From: Pipra filicauda
Lineage: Eukaryota; Chordata; Aves; Passeriformes; Pipridae
NCBI RefSeq assembly: GCF_003945595.2
Contig: NW_024104107.1
Coordinates: 434,001 to 498,000, forward strand
DNA length: 64,000 bases
Direction of reading: 5' to 3'
The notes under the pieces are model-generated. The model was not told the DNA's origin, searched no databases, and saw only the letters and a list, made by a program, of their open reading frames with translations. Position 1 is the stretch's first letter. Each line of letters begins with the position of its first letter. Both the position numbers and the translations under genes were made by a program. Shown in pieces: positions 38,701 through 53,244 of the stretch.

Positions 38701-41700
38701 ATGTGTTTAGTGGGAATGGTTACTGCAATAGGAGTTAGACAGTGGGACTGACTGAATGTTCATCAATTTGGTCTATTTAAAGAACAGTTTAAACTTCTCT
38801 AGTTCTTAGTTAATTTATATGTTAGTTCATACTTTCCAGTATGAATTTTGTGTCCTACCGTAGGCATTAGCCTAAAAATAAAAGATCTGCAAGAGACCTC
38901 CTGTTACTGCTTGCTGTTGTCAGAGGTTTGCTAGTAATGCCATTTATTACCTAGGTATCCATCATACTTGTGGTTTTGTTTGTTTTCCTTTTTAAGAGGA
39001 AAAAACAGTGTGGTTGTGTATAGTATTTATGCACATGCTACATATGCTTTACTCAATTACTCAATAGACTGTACATACTCTTTTTGCGGGCCTTGATTCA
39101 TTATGTGTTCTCCCGCTTAATGAATATTTAAAATAGGGTAATATGGAAAGAATAAAGTAAATGGGAAGTGAAAGGTGGTCATGTATAGATTAGAGGAAAC
39201 AACTGTTTAGCAGTAACCAAACCAAATTTATATCACATATGTGAGCTTCTTTTTTCTCGAGAAAAGCCACTTGTGTTTAGTTTTCCTATGCATTTGTAAT
39301 CTATGTATAGAATGTCTAGTATGTATATGGATCTAGTTCTGTGGGTCAGCTTATTGCAGAAGTTTGTGACAGGTCCTAGCCATTAAGCAGATTTTTTACT
39401 TGCTGGTGGTTTAAGTGTTACAGTGCCTGAAGAATTTCACAGAGAGTTAACTAAAAATTGATTTAGTTATACTGAGACTTCATCCATTTAATTTACATGG
39501 ACTTGTTTTCTACTGTCTGTTTTGAACCTATATGATATAAGGTCAATTGAAGGTTTTGTTAATATGTGCTTATTGATCCCTCTCTGTAAACTTAACATAA
39601 TTCTGGACTTTCAATTTTGAGGTTTTTGTTGGTGTTTTTTTTAATTGGGAGGTATGTGTTTGCTTATCATTAAGATAAGAAACAAACTAGGGCAATTTCT
39701 AATTCCACATAGCATAATATTTTAAGTTTCTTAAAAGTTATGTGGGAGGTATGTTGTGCTCTCCTCATCCCCAACCCCCGAGAATATTATCATCTCTCCA
39801 TGGTGAATTATTAGGAGCTGTAATTTTTGTACTACTTGTAACTTCAGAGATATGGTCATATACAAGCAAGATGGAATGTAAGGTTTATGGAATTGGGAAC
39901 TGAATGTGTTGTGTTTGAAAGCATTCATTCGGTGATAGGAAAAGGCTACAAAGTTTTGAATTGGAACCAGTTTTGAAAATTCAACTTGATGGACTTGGGG
40001 ATGTGTTTGTGTTCTCCATATATGCTTTGCCAAGCAGCAGACTTTCGGTGGTGTTCACAGAGGCTTAAGCTGAATGTTTAATAGAAGTTGATACTTTTGG
40101 AAAGTGGTTTGTAGTGTTTAAATTAGACAGAACTTAAGTGTTCGGAGTTGCTCTCTGAAGGTGTGTACCATTCATGTGAAGCATGTGAGAAAGCGAGGAT
40201 ACCTGTGGTTCCTCAACACATACCTATATGCCTCCATCTACTGTAGTAAGATGAAATATTATTGAGCAAAATTATTGTCTCTGTATTTGCTGTATGTGTG
40301 GCTATACCTAAAATGTTCAAAAATTCTTTATTTCTCTGATTGTTTATGAACATAGCTTTTCAGTTTGATTTATCTAGCTAATCGGGGTAGAGTTGTAACC
40401 TACCAAGGACCAAAAACATTTGTTAGGAGAGAACTTCCTTCTCCTACCTATAAATTATTACAGTATCTGTATTCAGTTTTAATTAATTCAGGGCATTCTT
40501 GTGAAGCACAGATCTCTTATCTCAAAGAGAACAGAATGGCATCTGCAACATGACAAGTTGTTGTGGGGTCTTTATTGGCCTTTGCATGTACCTGGCAGTC
40601 ATTGAGGTGTGCTCGACTCCCCCAGGCAGAGAGAGCCGACTGCTTGGTAAATGCTGGAAATGCAGCAAATTGCAGATTTGAGAAACTGAATAGCTTTTGT
40701 CAGGTACACAATTCTTGGGTTGAGTCTTAAAGTAGAAACAGATGGAGTTCAGTGTTTGATGAAAGAAAAGAGGTGGTTGTTTCAAAGTTCTTCTGAACCC
40801 TGATGAAACACCAACGTCAACTGAAAGCTTTGAACTGTTTAGTCAAAAGTTCAGTAGTGTTGGCACTGAGGGGAACGCCTCACATCCTGTGTCCCTGTAC
40901 TTCTCCTACCTCACCCCATATGGAAAGGAAGGCTTCCCCTCTGCAACCAGCCCTGCTCTCTCCCCATTTAAATCGCTCCATTTCTGAATTGTTAGGTTCT
41001 TTGAAATGTGTAAATTCCTCTTATTTAGCCACATCTATCAACTGATATATGAGTTAGAAAATATGTGTCATGTTTCTGAGATACAGATTTTCTGAAGAAC
41101 TGTACTTAGTAATGAGGTTTTTGAAGGATGTAGAGTGGCCTGTTTTTCAAGGGTGGTACAAAGGGCAAAGAACAGTCTCAGTGACTGAAAGCTGGAAATA
41201 GGCAACATAGTGAGAACTCAACTGCAGTGTTGTATCCCTTTGGATAGCTAACAGTGCAGTTTCATCCATTCTTGCAGTCATTTTTCTAGCTGAATGGCCT
41301 TTTAGAAGGGAGATGGATCATGATCAGGGGTGTTATTGTTATTGTAGGTGGCCTTATTGGATGCTTTCTTTGCTCCAGGCTCTTTGCTCTTCTGTCCATC
41401 GTGTTTCTGAGACCGTTTCTTTACTTGCAGAACTCTAGACCTTTGTGCATTTGTGTCAAGTACAACAACAGGGTGTTTAATGTTCTGGTAATAGCAGAGG
41501 TAGTTATCTCTGAGCGGTGTGACAGAGTCTAAGAATGCTTTTGCTGATGTGTAAAGATGAATTCAGTTTGGTTTTGTTGAAATGGTTGCATAACCTAATG
41601 AAACTAAGACAGAGTTTTGGGTTTTTTTAATGGTAACACCTGAGCTTCGTTCTAAACTGTGCTTTGTTTTGTGTTGTTTTTCTTTTGATGGAAAAAGATC

Positions 41701-44039
41701 CAAGTGTTAGTGAAACTTACTTGAAACAAAATCCAGAGCCTTTTAAAATGGCCAGACACTTTCATTTTAGAATAACAAGTTTTTCATCCTCAATCCTATT
41801 ATATTCTCTTGGTAATGGATTTGCAGTCGAGTCTGGATAGCTGAAGGAGGGAGGGATCTGCCAGTGGAGAGCATGATAATACAGTAATTTGTTCAGAAGT
41901 GATGCACAGGTACCTATGCTGTACTCAAAGTGGCAGTTTCAGTACTTTTCCTCTTCAGTAAAATATATGATTGTTCTTAAAATCCCTTCATGAGGCTATG
42001 CAAACAGATTATTTTGAAATTTTTCTCTCTCTTGAGATAAAGCGTGCTTTGAAGGCTTCCAACATAAACTATTAAACAAAGCAATGTCTCCCAGTTTTCC
42101 AAATATGTATGAACTAGTCAGCATTCTTTAGGAAATCAACCTCTGATTTGGCTCAGTGAATACTGTAAAAGGTTACTGTTGGGGGGTAATAGTACTTTAC
42201 TTGGAAGCTGTGTATTTTTCAGTAAAATACTATAATATTTTAGGATAGTATCATAGAAACATGATCTAATGGTAAAAGAAGTGAAATGCTTCCTACACAG
42301 TGTCAGTTAGTCATCACTGTGTTAATTTTCTTAAACAAATTACATGCAAAAATGGGTTTGTGGGTGTTTAGCTGGCCGATATCTGATGTAGTGAATTATC
42401 CAACTCCGGATGAGTATTTGGATTCTGCATAACACAATAATTAGAGTATTGTAAATTGCTTTATTTCCTCTACAAATACATATTTTGTTGATCCAGAAGA
42501 GAGGGGGACATTAGATTTTCATCAGGTGCATTTGCAGTTGTCGTCTTTTATTTTTTTAATGGAATAGCAAAACATCCATTTCACAGCCATTCATTTAAAT
42601 AAAAGATGCAAACATACCGTGTTGACGTAAAGTAGTTTTTTGTTGGGTGGAAAGAATTTTAAGATAACACGGAAAACTTGAAGCTTTATTTATCTGTTAA
42701 ATATAATTAATGTTTAGAAGAGTTAAGACTATTGTATACTTTAAAAATCAGCTTTTATAAACAGGTTGTAATCTGTTTGTTACATGACTATTTTGGTCAA
42801 GTGCCTTTATTTCTAAATATAAAATATTAAAACCCAGTGTCTTGTTCTGAGGCTGTAAGATGCGATAAATACTGGATTCTCTTGAACGCTGCTCTTATGT
42901 CATAATTCTGTTTCTACTTCCAGAAAAATGTTAGAACACAACATTTAAGCTCTAAGGTAGGTTTTTTCCCCCTTTTTCACTATGTCTTCTTAATATGTGC
43001 AAGAACTTTTATATTTCTTGTTCTTTTTTCTTTCTCCTGTTTCGTAAAAGATAAGACCCAACAATTTGCTCTCCTGCTTATAAAACAGATACTACAGTAA
43101 AATAACTTTTTTCCTGCAGTCTTTACCTTCTGGGAACTTGATGGTTTTTTTCACTGCTGGGGAAGATTGCTATCAAGAGCAGGGCTGTGCCTTTCCTTAC
43201 ACCTTGGAGACCTGAGGAGTTTCTGTGATTACTCAATCTCATATTAGGGAGGGGTGTAAGACAAGTCTTTTGTTGCTCAACTGAATTTCTTCTGTCTGAT
43301 TAAGGAAATCATCATCTTAACAAATATTGTAGCTGTGACCTGTTATATCAGCCGTGTAGGTGAGTAAAATACGTGTGTGAAGAGGCATGGGGCTCTTTGG
43401 TGGTGGTTTGGTTCCTTGAAGGCAGTAATGGGTCAGAGCTTGCAAAGCTTCAATGCAAAACCCTGTCAGAAGCAAGGAATTGGAAACTGGGAGGTCTAGT
43501 AAATTAGTTACCTGTTTTGCCACAGATTTCTTGTATACCTGTGCGAAGTTGTGTGGCACCTTTGCCTCAGCGTCTGGTGTTGCATGGAACCAACAGTATT
43601 TCTCACAAGTTGTTTCTCGAAACAGACCTGATACAGAAGTGTTGAAATATTATGGTGACAAAGACTTTATGGTCTTTCTAGTAAAATCCAGAACACAAAT
43701 ATATGAAACCCCTAGGAGTACACAGAGTTGTCTCAAAAGGGCGTAGTTGTGTAATACTGTTGGTAGTAAATTCTTCACAATAGAAAGCAGTGCTTTGTGC
43801 TTGTGTTCATCATCAATAATGTTCTGAAGTGTACAATTAGATCTCTGTTTACAAACTTAAACCCACTACCTACCCAAAATACACAGATGCTCAGTGCCTC
43901 AGAAAAGTATAAGAGCTGAATGGAGTGAGATAGACTATCAACACCTGAGCAGGAGGTAAATGAGTCCCATACTGTGGACTCCTTATATTGAAGGTCAACC
44001 AGACATTTGAATCTGTGTGATTTGTAATTTATTAGTAAT

Positions 44040-44082
44040 AAATCTTCATAAGGATGAAGATTTGGCTATTTTTGTAGCCAAA
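44040..44082. repeat. Two adjacent perfect inverted repeats
   Basis: Stem A: AAATCTTCAT, AAGG, ATGAAGATTT (44040-44063). Stem B: TTTGGCTA, TTTTTG, TAGCCAAA (44061-44082), sharing three bases with A. Both stems are exact. As RNA they would be mutually exclusive at the overlap or stack as a double hairpin. Confidence 0.65.
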
Positions 44083-45194
44083 ACACGTCTTTGCTGACTA
44101 CTTGAATTTCCTTTGATTTCTCATTACTGTGACCCACTTACAGCTCTGTGATAGAAAGATACTGTCAGTGACTTGAAGACTGATGATGAGTTTACTTTTC
44201 ATCATTGTCTGAGGTGATAGCATACGAGTTTCATCAGGGGAGCAGGTGCATGTTTTCTTCTAACTGCAGACAAAATTAAAAAAGTAATTTCTTTGTCAGC
44301 ACATCACTAGCACTAATTGGAGGCTACTGTCTGCTCCAGTATGTTGTATCAATAATTGTTACAATACCCTACATTTCCACCTAAAGGTGTTGGGCTAGCA
44401 TAAGACTCCGCCCTAAATCCAGTGCTGCAAACATTAAGTCTTTAGCAACCTAGTTTAGTTTGCTGAAAGCTGACTGGGGAAATGTTGCATGAGCAATTTA
44501 ATTATCCGATTAGAGGGAGTGGAGATGAGCAGCAGGGAGTGGCAACATCGTGGTATACAGTCACATGCTCTGCAGTGACTTACAGGCTGTAGTCCAGCTG
44601 ATTTTGAGTGAAAATTAAATGGAAGTATGGAAATAATTTTGTAAATGCTTATCTCCTGTTTTCTAACTTCTGAATTTTCGGTAATGAGCAATTTGAATCC
44701 AGACCTGTACTCTTTCTTCATCTTGTGATTAAAAAAAATAAAGCGTGTTCAACCGTTTTCTGAGGATAAAATGGACATAACTGTTACTAATATCAGAGTA
44801 AAATAAAAATTATTTTGCTTGTTTTAATTTTTTACTACCAAAAAATACTTGACATTTGACCATCCAAGAGAACATGTTTGCTGAATCAACACTAAACTAA
44901 CTCATGGCAGATTGTAACTAGGTCTGCATCTGGTGTAGGTGCCTCTTTGTCTAGAGCCATAGAATTTTCTGGTATACTTGATTTATGGTGGCTGCAATTT
45001 TTTATGGCCAAGTTTTCTTCTCTTTGAATTCTGGGGAAATTTCTGTGAGGACTTTGTGTATCTTTTTTGTTATGAAATAAAATTAGTTGTATACTTTTTA
45101 ATAACATACTGTTAATGATTACTGCTTTTAAAAAATGTTTTTGGACTTTGCACTGAGAAGTTTTCTTTTAGTTTTCTGATTTAACTGTGTTAAC

Positions 45195-45345
45195 TCTGTG
45201 GATGCCCCATCCCTTGGAGTGTTCAAGGCCAGATTGGGTGGGTCCTTGAGCAACCTGGTCTAGTGGAAGGTGTCCCTGCCCGTGGCAGGGGGGTTGCAAT
45301 GAGATCTTTAAGGTCCCTTTCAACCCAAACCATCCTATGATTCAA
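45195..45345 (+). mobile_element. CR1 LINE 3' end fragment
   Basis: CTGTGGATGCCCCATCCCTT, GTGTTCAAGGCCAGATTGGG, CAACCTGGTCTAGTGGAAGG and the tail CAACCCAAACCATCCTATGA are diagnostic of CR1. About 150 bp, 5' truncated, little diverged from the family consensus. Confidence 0.93.
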
Positions 45346-48300
45346 TTTGGTCATGACATTTGGCATGTTATCATGTATGGTTGTAAGGAGTCTGGGCTAG
45401 GGTTGTATATATAACAGTTGCAGAAGTCTTAAATCATTCTAGAGTGGTTTGGTCTTTACATTCTTGTAATAGTTTTTATAGTTTGTTTGCTTTTACTTAT
45501 TTTTTTTTAAGAGAAGGCAAAAGAAATGTGGTATCCCAATAGTGTCCGTATAATTTTATCAGCTGAACTGCAATTTTCCAAACTAATTTTCCTATGGGGC
45601 TCAACACTAGACTGGGGTACCTTGCCCACTGGGTTTAGGTTTTTCCCCTGCCAAAGGAATGTTTGGATTCAAGAACTTGCTCTCCAGGTTCTGGAGGGTG
45701 CGTGTTGTAGTTGCCTCTTCTTTCTGGTACTTGGGCCCCGACTTTTCTGAATTTCCTTTAACCTGTTTCAGTGTTACCTGTTCCTTACTCAGAAATCTTT
45801 ATCCTTTATCATTGTCCTCATTTGAGTGATTGTGGATTCAATTAAATAGTCAAAATCTTTCTTTACCAGTATTTTTCACTCTGCTATTTCTATCCCTAGC
45901 TCCAGCTCTTGTTTTGTCTTCAAAGCCTCAAGCCTACAAAGTGTTTAGAATGGAGGATCTCTCACAGGACTTGAAGCTGAGACTTCTTTGAAAATGTCCA
46001 GGTGTTAGGTGTTTAAATAAGTGACATAAGGCATGCACACACGTAGATGACCATGCTCACGTAATGGATTTTGCTGTAGCAGGGATCACTAGAGTGTTTC
46101 AGATTTAGTTCCCAGTTTGACTATTTAACGTGTTTGTTTTCTTCATTTTATTTCTTCATCTGTTTCTTGGGTGAACAATTTCAGTTTAAATTTAAGAAGA
46201 CTGAGTGTTTGAGGCTGACATGCACAATAGAAAGTTTCTGCCTAACTAATTGAAGAATGTCAAATTCATCAACCACTGACGGAAAATATGATCTCACGAT
46301 GAAAGCATTGAACAACTTTGATTAGTGAAGTGGCTAATACCACCTGTGGTTAATTACAGACATGGATCTTAGAGTAAGTGAGGACATAAGATGATTTTTA
46401 TAAAACCATGGCTTAGATACTACTTTATTAGAAAGGTGTAATATGTACATAAGAGCAACAAAAAGATGTCTGTATTTACTGTAGCATAAATTTAAATACA
46501 AATGAAGAGGAAGTCAAAAGCTTGCAGGAAGAACAGTGATTTTTGTGGTTTTTATAGCTGTATTTGAAGTTAATCGGGCTGCTTTTTTAATTTTAAGCCA
46601 GACTACACAAAACAAACTGTGACCTGAAAAAGTATCCTGTGAATTTTGGTATGCAAGAGAGCATGTTGGTTTTTTTCTGCCTCTGTGGTTCATGCAGCTA
46701 AGACATCTCATTCAGCTTTAGTTTTGAAGAGAGGAGCATCTAGCAAGGTTAGTGGATGTTTTGTAGTGTTTGATTACAGTTGTCCAGGTGATGACTAAAT
46801 TGTACCAAAGCATTAGAAAAATGTGTCTCCTTTCTGAGGTATGCTGAGAGTTATTTCCCTTTCCAATTAGGCTGTGAGTTGAGGCAGAAGGAGCATGATG
46901 TAGTAGTTACGCATTTTAAAAAGCAGAACTACCTTTAATGTACAGTGACAGAAAAAGAATTTTCCATTCTTGAGCACGTACTATTCAAAGCTTACAGTTT
47001 TGGAAGGAAAACAGGACCACCTTATGACTTCCAGCATATTCCAGTGTGTTGGTTTTGAGGGTTTGGTTGGTTGTTTTTTTTTTAAAAAGGGACAGTACAA
47101 ATGCATTTTGTTCTTATCTGGTTTACGTTCACAGATCCATTTCCTGAACTGACCAAAATTCTGATGATGGATGCCAGTTTCTTCAAGGGTTTCAAAGTTA
47201 TATAATTAAAATTAAGTCTTGAAGTTCATGGCACTTCTTGCTGTAATGAAAATGCAGTCTAAGTTGTGCATGTGGGAATGGGGGCTTCCTCATAAGGCAA
47301 GAAGAGACTTAAGATTTTTAATGTGGAGTTTAAGATGCAGTGGCATCAACAAAAAAGGGGTAGTGTGGAGTCTTGGGTATTGCAGCCAAGGATATAGTCA
47401 CCATAAATTGGTGGGGTTCTTTAATTTGGTGCACAACAGTTGACACAAGCTTCCAGTTTATTAAAAAGATGTTGAAAATTGAGTACGGTGCTGGAAAACA
47501 GCATAACAGTTACTTTAAAACTGACAAAATCTATTTTACTCAAGGAAATTGAAACACAGACCAAAATTCAATAGATTTTTAATCTAACAAACTTGAACAC
47601 TTCTCATGTTTGAAATAATGGGTATAGTTCCTAACCTTTAAGCAGTATGTCTCTACCTTTGTCTTATGTTTTCTGTTGTTTAGTGGTGTTGGGGTTTGGT
47701 TTGTTTTTTGTTGTGGTTTTCTTTTTTAAATACATACTTGATGTGAAACTAGTTATTTGGCTCAGGTCAATGTACATGGAAGAAAGCGGATCAGAAATAA
47801 AGTTGGATTGTGAACTCATAGAGCCTTTCAGTATTTTTTCCACTCACAATTTCTGAAGAAACAGAAATGGATTGGGGTTCCAAACCAAAAAGCTTTGAGT
47901 TATATGATGGCAGAGTAAATGCTAGGAAATCATAGGATCTGTAATCTAGCAAGCTGTTAATTAGTCATACAGCAGCTGAACAGTGAAACTTTTGACTGAT
48001 ACCATTGAGGTTAAGTACAGGAAGAAGTGTGTTTTGTTTTGTATTGCATTGTGTTTGCAGGATACTCAAATGAAAATATGTGTCTGTGTTGGTAGTTAAA
48101 CACAGCTTTGAATCTCTGTTTTTCCATGATCATAAGATTGTTTATATAAGATATGAGGTCAGTTCTTACTCTGAAATAGTACAATATTTTCAGTTATCAG
48201 CTAAATGCCAGATGATTTTTGAGATTAGAGTGGATAGTGTTGGAATTTCTTCAGTCATTCCTAATATTTTATCCATATTTTCTTTTTTTGAACTACAATA

Positions 48301-48724
48301 ACTTCTTCAGTAGTTCTGGAAGAAATCACTGAGATTACTTAGATACAAGTTAAAATTAAATTCTTATGCTTAATGTCATATCTCTGGTTTTGTATTTTGT
48401 ATTATTTCCTGCTCTTGACAGTGATTCTTAACCTTATTTTTAGTGTCATGGTAGTGTTTGGAGGTAAAGCTTTCTTTGTCTGGTCTTCTCTGTGGTATAT
48501 AAAAATCTGCCCATTCTCTTTTCATAGGGCCCATCTTAGCAGTGAAAATAAACTCCTTCAAATTTTTACAGTTGAAAACAAAATTGTATTTATTTCCTTA
48601 TTTGATTTCCCTAGTTTTCTCATTACTGTACAGTGGTTTTAATTCCTTCTCATGGAGTTTGTCACACTGTCTCTGACAATGTGTCTGAATCGTAACCTGT
48701 TTTTAATGAAAACAAAAGAGTGAA

Positions 48725-48857
48725 CGGCCTGGTCTAGTGGATTGAACAACCTTTTCTAGTGGAAGGTGTCTGGGCCCATGGGAGGGAATTGGAACTAGAT
48801 GATCTTTAAGGGTCCCTTCCAACCCAAACTGTTCTATGATATATCATATTCTATGAT
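48725..48857 (+). mobile_element. CR1 LINE 3' end fragment with internal duplication
   Basis: It opens CGGCCTGGTCTAGTGG, then repeats a CAACC...TCTAGTGG segment before GAAGGTGTCTGGGCCCATGG and the tail CTTCCAACCCAAACTGTTCT, ATGATATATCATATTCTATG. The short duplicated segment is absent from the copy at 45.2 kb. Confidence 0.9.
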
Positions 48858-51206
48858 GCTGTGCACATGTTAAAAGTTCTTTGCTGCTAAGGTATAACAA
48901 GCCTCAGTGACTGTTTCTTCCAAGATACTCCTCTTGCTTGGGGCTGCTTTTGGGTGGAGACCTGAGGGTGTGCAGCAGCACTGGAGCTTATTATACAAGA
49001 TGACAATAGCAGCAATTTGTGGTTATCTCTGTGGCTGTATCAGTTTTGTGCTTGTAATTCTCACAAGGAAAACTTCCTATGGGAGCCTGCGTCACACTGA
49101 TGTATGGCTGCTCTGTTGTAATCTGGCTGGAGTCAGCTGGTGACTCCTTGAGTGTGGGAGATGTATCAAGCCATAGTTTCTGGTTGCTTGGTAGTTTCAG
49201 ATGGAAAGATCTGTGGGAAATAAACGTGACTAATACATTTGCAAATGTTATGAGCTCTTAACGTGCAGGTCATGAACTGTAATGATGCGTTGGACGTCCC
49301 CACTGATGAGGAAAACATCTTGGTCTTGCCAATCAAAGATTTCTGTCAAGGTCTAGACATATTTTTTCCTGATTTGCTGCAGTTTCTGTGTAATGACTAT
49401 TGCAGGAGCACTTCTGTGCGTTCTCAGAGAGCAGCTTCTAATTTGTTTCACATTTAAATTTCATACGTTTAGGGAAAACCAGTATTTTCAGGTCTAAATG
49501 AAGATATCCTGCTGGTTCACAGAGGGGAAAAAATAGTTAAAGGGTAGCTCTGGAAAACTTAGAAGATCAGTAATTTCAGTTGAACTTATATTGCCCAGGA
49601 AGATTCCTGTTCATTTTATTTAAGTGTGCATTTATGGAGTCACTCCAAGTAAGGAGAAAACTTACGTGAACTGTTTTTATTTAGTGATAAATTCATGTGT
49701 CTGGACTAATTGTGTTTGTCCCCAGCATGGCCTTGGTGTTCTGAGTTGCAATTTCCCTGTTAAGCTTTAAAATTCTCAGCTGAAATTCTTCTACTTAATC
49801 AATTATTAGCACTGGTGGAGTCTGCTGCTGCTGAGCTTCTGTAAGTATGCACTGACAAAGTGGTGATTCATCTACTATCCAGTGCAAACCAGAGAGCCTG
49901 ACAAGTTAGCTGTGCTTCCCAGTCAATAATATTTCCTTTTTTTAATAAGTATAATAAATAGCAATACAGATCTCTATCAATTAATTGCATTTTGCAAAAG
50001 CTTCTGGTTGACTTTGGCATGTAAATATGCTCAAAATAGTCTTACTGCTCTACATGCAATATTACCATGAATATCACAGTGTCATCAGTTTAAGAATTTG
50101 TATAAAAGAGGTATATTGCTTTTATTTCTTTTCCTTTATCATTCAATGTGCTTGTTCTTGTCTCCAGAGTTAGACCTCTGGGTTTTTTGTAGCTCTTTCT
50201 TTTGAGATTGCCGTCCTATGAATATCTGTTCTATGGATGCAGTCTTCCAGTGCTGTTTTCCCAAACCTGTTTACTCTTGAAAACAACATCTGCTGCTCCT
50301 GACTATCACAGTGTTGCTTAAAGACATTATGACCTTGTACCTCTTTCTGAAAATGCCTTACCTTTAGTTGTTGACAGCATCTTTTCCTTTCAAATCAAAA
50401 AAGGAATTATTTTTTGTTTTTCTTGACTTGCTAACATTTTATAGTAGCTGCTGTATAGCCATCTTAATGTGCTCTTTGTGTTATGGATTGATTTCTTCCT
50501 TCCTCCCCCTTACTTTCCTCCTTAGCATCATGAGATAGGAATATTGTCTGCGTGGGCATGTCTGCTGTATCCAGGAACATGAGGAGAGCTGTACTGAGTA
50601 GGGACAAAGTCTACCAGACCTAGTTTCCTGTTTGTGGAAGTAGCTGGGAGCTAGTAACTGAGGTATGGTTCTAAGAAACAGAAGAAAGTGTAACTTAAAA
50701 ATTGCTATTATTTCCCCTCTTTTCTTTTGATGTTTTTTTAATTAGACAGCAAGGTAGACATGTCTGAGTTATTTGTGTTTGAGTCAATTAGCAAATTCAT
50801 GGGAGGACCGATTTTATTTTTTTTTTTTTTAAGCTCACTGTATTTTTAAACTTTTGCTTCCCCAGTGTCTACTAGCAATGTTTCATACCTGCTTTTAAGA
50901 AAACGGTGCTATTTTACACAGCTGTATAACTGACTTTATTATATTTCTGAAAAATAACTGGCCATCCCTATCTTGTGGATTCATGACAGTTATAGGCTAA
51001 TATATAATAGTTCTTCTTGCTGCATCTTTCCTAAGCTCAAGTCAGTCCTGATTAAATTCTCCTCATGCAGATGATGGGTCAGTATCTCTGACCAGCTTGT
51101 TCTTCTCTCTAATGTTCTAAATTCTGCTGGATTCTTGTTTGGGTGGGATTACGTGAAACTTTCTTACATCATCAGTAAACTTTGATTGTTCATCCTCTTG
51201 CAGATT

Positions 51207-51307
51207 ATTAAAAAAAAAAAACAAAACCAAAACCAAACAAAAACCTGAAGAACCTACTAAAACCAACACAAACCAAAACTCCAACTAAAACCCCCAAATC
51301 CAGAAAA
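51207..51307. repeat. A-rich / AAACC low-complexity tract
   Basis: Poly(A) of about 14 followed by repeated ACCAAAACC and AACC words. Similar in composition to the tract at 23.63 kb. Confidence 0.8.
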
Positions 51308-53193
51308 ATTGAACTGTCCGTAGTGTAGATGCCAGTGAGATGTTTTTGGTATCCTTTCAGTATTGTGAAACTGGCCTTTTTATTTCTATATTTCTATACC
51401 TTTTTTTCTCCTGGGCTTCTAGAGAGGAATTATTTTTAATGCCATGAGAGCATAACTTCCTTAAAAAGTTTTGGTAAGAGACACTGTCAAAAAAGCAGGA
51501 AACCCTTTACGGGGGAAAAAAATAGTGTATTTTTTGAGTAATTCTTTGTGTCGAGTTGTAAAGAATTAAACTCAAATACAAGACAAGCCTGCAGAAAACA
51601 CACTGTCCTGTGTACCTGCTGTATTTTACTAATGCCATCTCTTCTGTCGTGTGTAAATTGGTAGAAATGATAGTAGTTCATGTGCTTAACTTTCTCAGGA
51701 CCTTTGTGGGGCTACTGTTGAGATTATTTTAATATATTGCCTTCATTTTGTCAGGTAGCAAGGTTGTTTTAAATGAGGGGTTATACTCTGCAGTATGAGT
51801 TGCTTTAAAGCATAGTCTGGTCTTGATTTGTTGAAGGTTATTGTGGTGGTTTTTCCTTTTGTAAGAGATTACTCTTTCATGTGGGAATTTCTAGGTTTTT
51901 CTCTGATTTTTTTTTTCTTGAAAATTTTACAGAATGCTCCTTTTAACTGTTAGTGGCACTGCAACATCTTGCTAAGTGTGTTTATTAGACACAGATGGTT
52001 ACTCAGGACCTGCAGTTTGTGAATGCAGATCTAAATTATTTATTTTGGCTTCCCAGATCAAATGCTGAGGCTCCTTTCGTGATCTCCAAAAGTTTCTAGT
52101 TCGGTTCCTGACATGCATTAGAATAGCAGCTTTGTGATTTTAAGTGAGCAGGAAAGGCTGTATACAAAATGAGGCTGTATGGTCCTGTTGCTCTTTAGAG
52201 AATGACTTGAAATAAAATCTGATTTGCAGTGTGAGTGATGTGCTTGAACTCAGATACCTGGCCAAAAGTAGATTTTACAAGCAGCTGTATTTTTCATTCC
52301 ATAAGTGCTCCTATGCCTTGTTTATAAGACATAAACATGATTGCTTTTTATGATCAGGGATATTTACCAGCAAAATTTGAGTGTTCCTTACCTTGGGGTT
52401 TGAAGTTTTCTGTGTATGTAGTTTTGTGTAATAACAGACCATAGCCTGTTATTTTTTTATAAAGTAAATATTCTTTAAATTATTGCTTAATTGGATAATA
52501 GACCCTGTCTTCTTTCTAGGAGGAAACTGTTTCTCAGTAACACAGTCCTATTTGTTGGACTTCTGTCTAGCCAGTCCTGTCCTGGCTTTGTTGGACAGTC
52601 CTGTCATAAAAGCTTTTTTCAGGTCATATTCTGACTCTGAGGCTTGACATTTGAGGATCGCTGGGCCCAAACCCACTTGCACATATTGATAATACTTTCT
52701 GTGTTTTTTCAGTATGTTCCTTTTCTGTCTGTGGTGTAGAATTGCCTGACTGTATTTGTTTTCTTTCATTTCTCTAATGCTTGGACAATATAATTCACTT
52801 ATCTGCCATTGTCTGGGTACCAACATAATTTGTTTTTCTCAGGCGCAAGAAAGTAGCACAGCTTTTGTTCTGCATTAAAGCCATAGTTACAGTGTTGCTT
52901 CCCTTAGTTCAAGAAATGTTCTGAGCTGTGAGTGAGCTTTTTTGAAATGAAAAGTACTTGGATAATTTAGGGGTTTTTTGCAGTAACTTCTGCCAAAATT
53001 GCGATTATTGGAAAATAAGGGCATGTAAGGTTATGTTGTGAACTAGGTTTTACCCAGAGGCCTGGATCTTGTTTCAGGATTTATTAAAACCCACTTCTCT
53101 GAATCTCATTTTGGCAAAAGAAACTTCAGTGTAAGATTGAGGCATCCGTTGTAATCTCCTTTTTCTGTTATTTTGTCACGCCCTTGTTCACTT

Positions 53194-53244
53194 ACATGAA
53201 CTCAACTATGAGAAAATGAACATGAACTCAACTTTAGAGAAAAT
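53194..53244. repeat. Imperfect ~26-bp tandem duplication
   Basis: Both copies begin ACATGAACTCAACT and continue GAGAAAAT with small changes (53194-53219 and 53220-53244). Confidence 0.75.
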
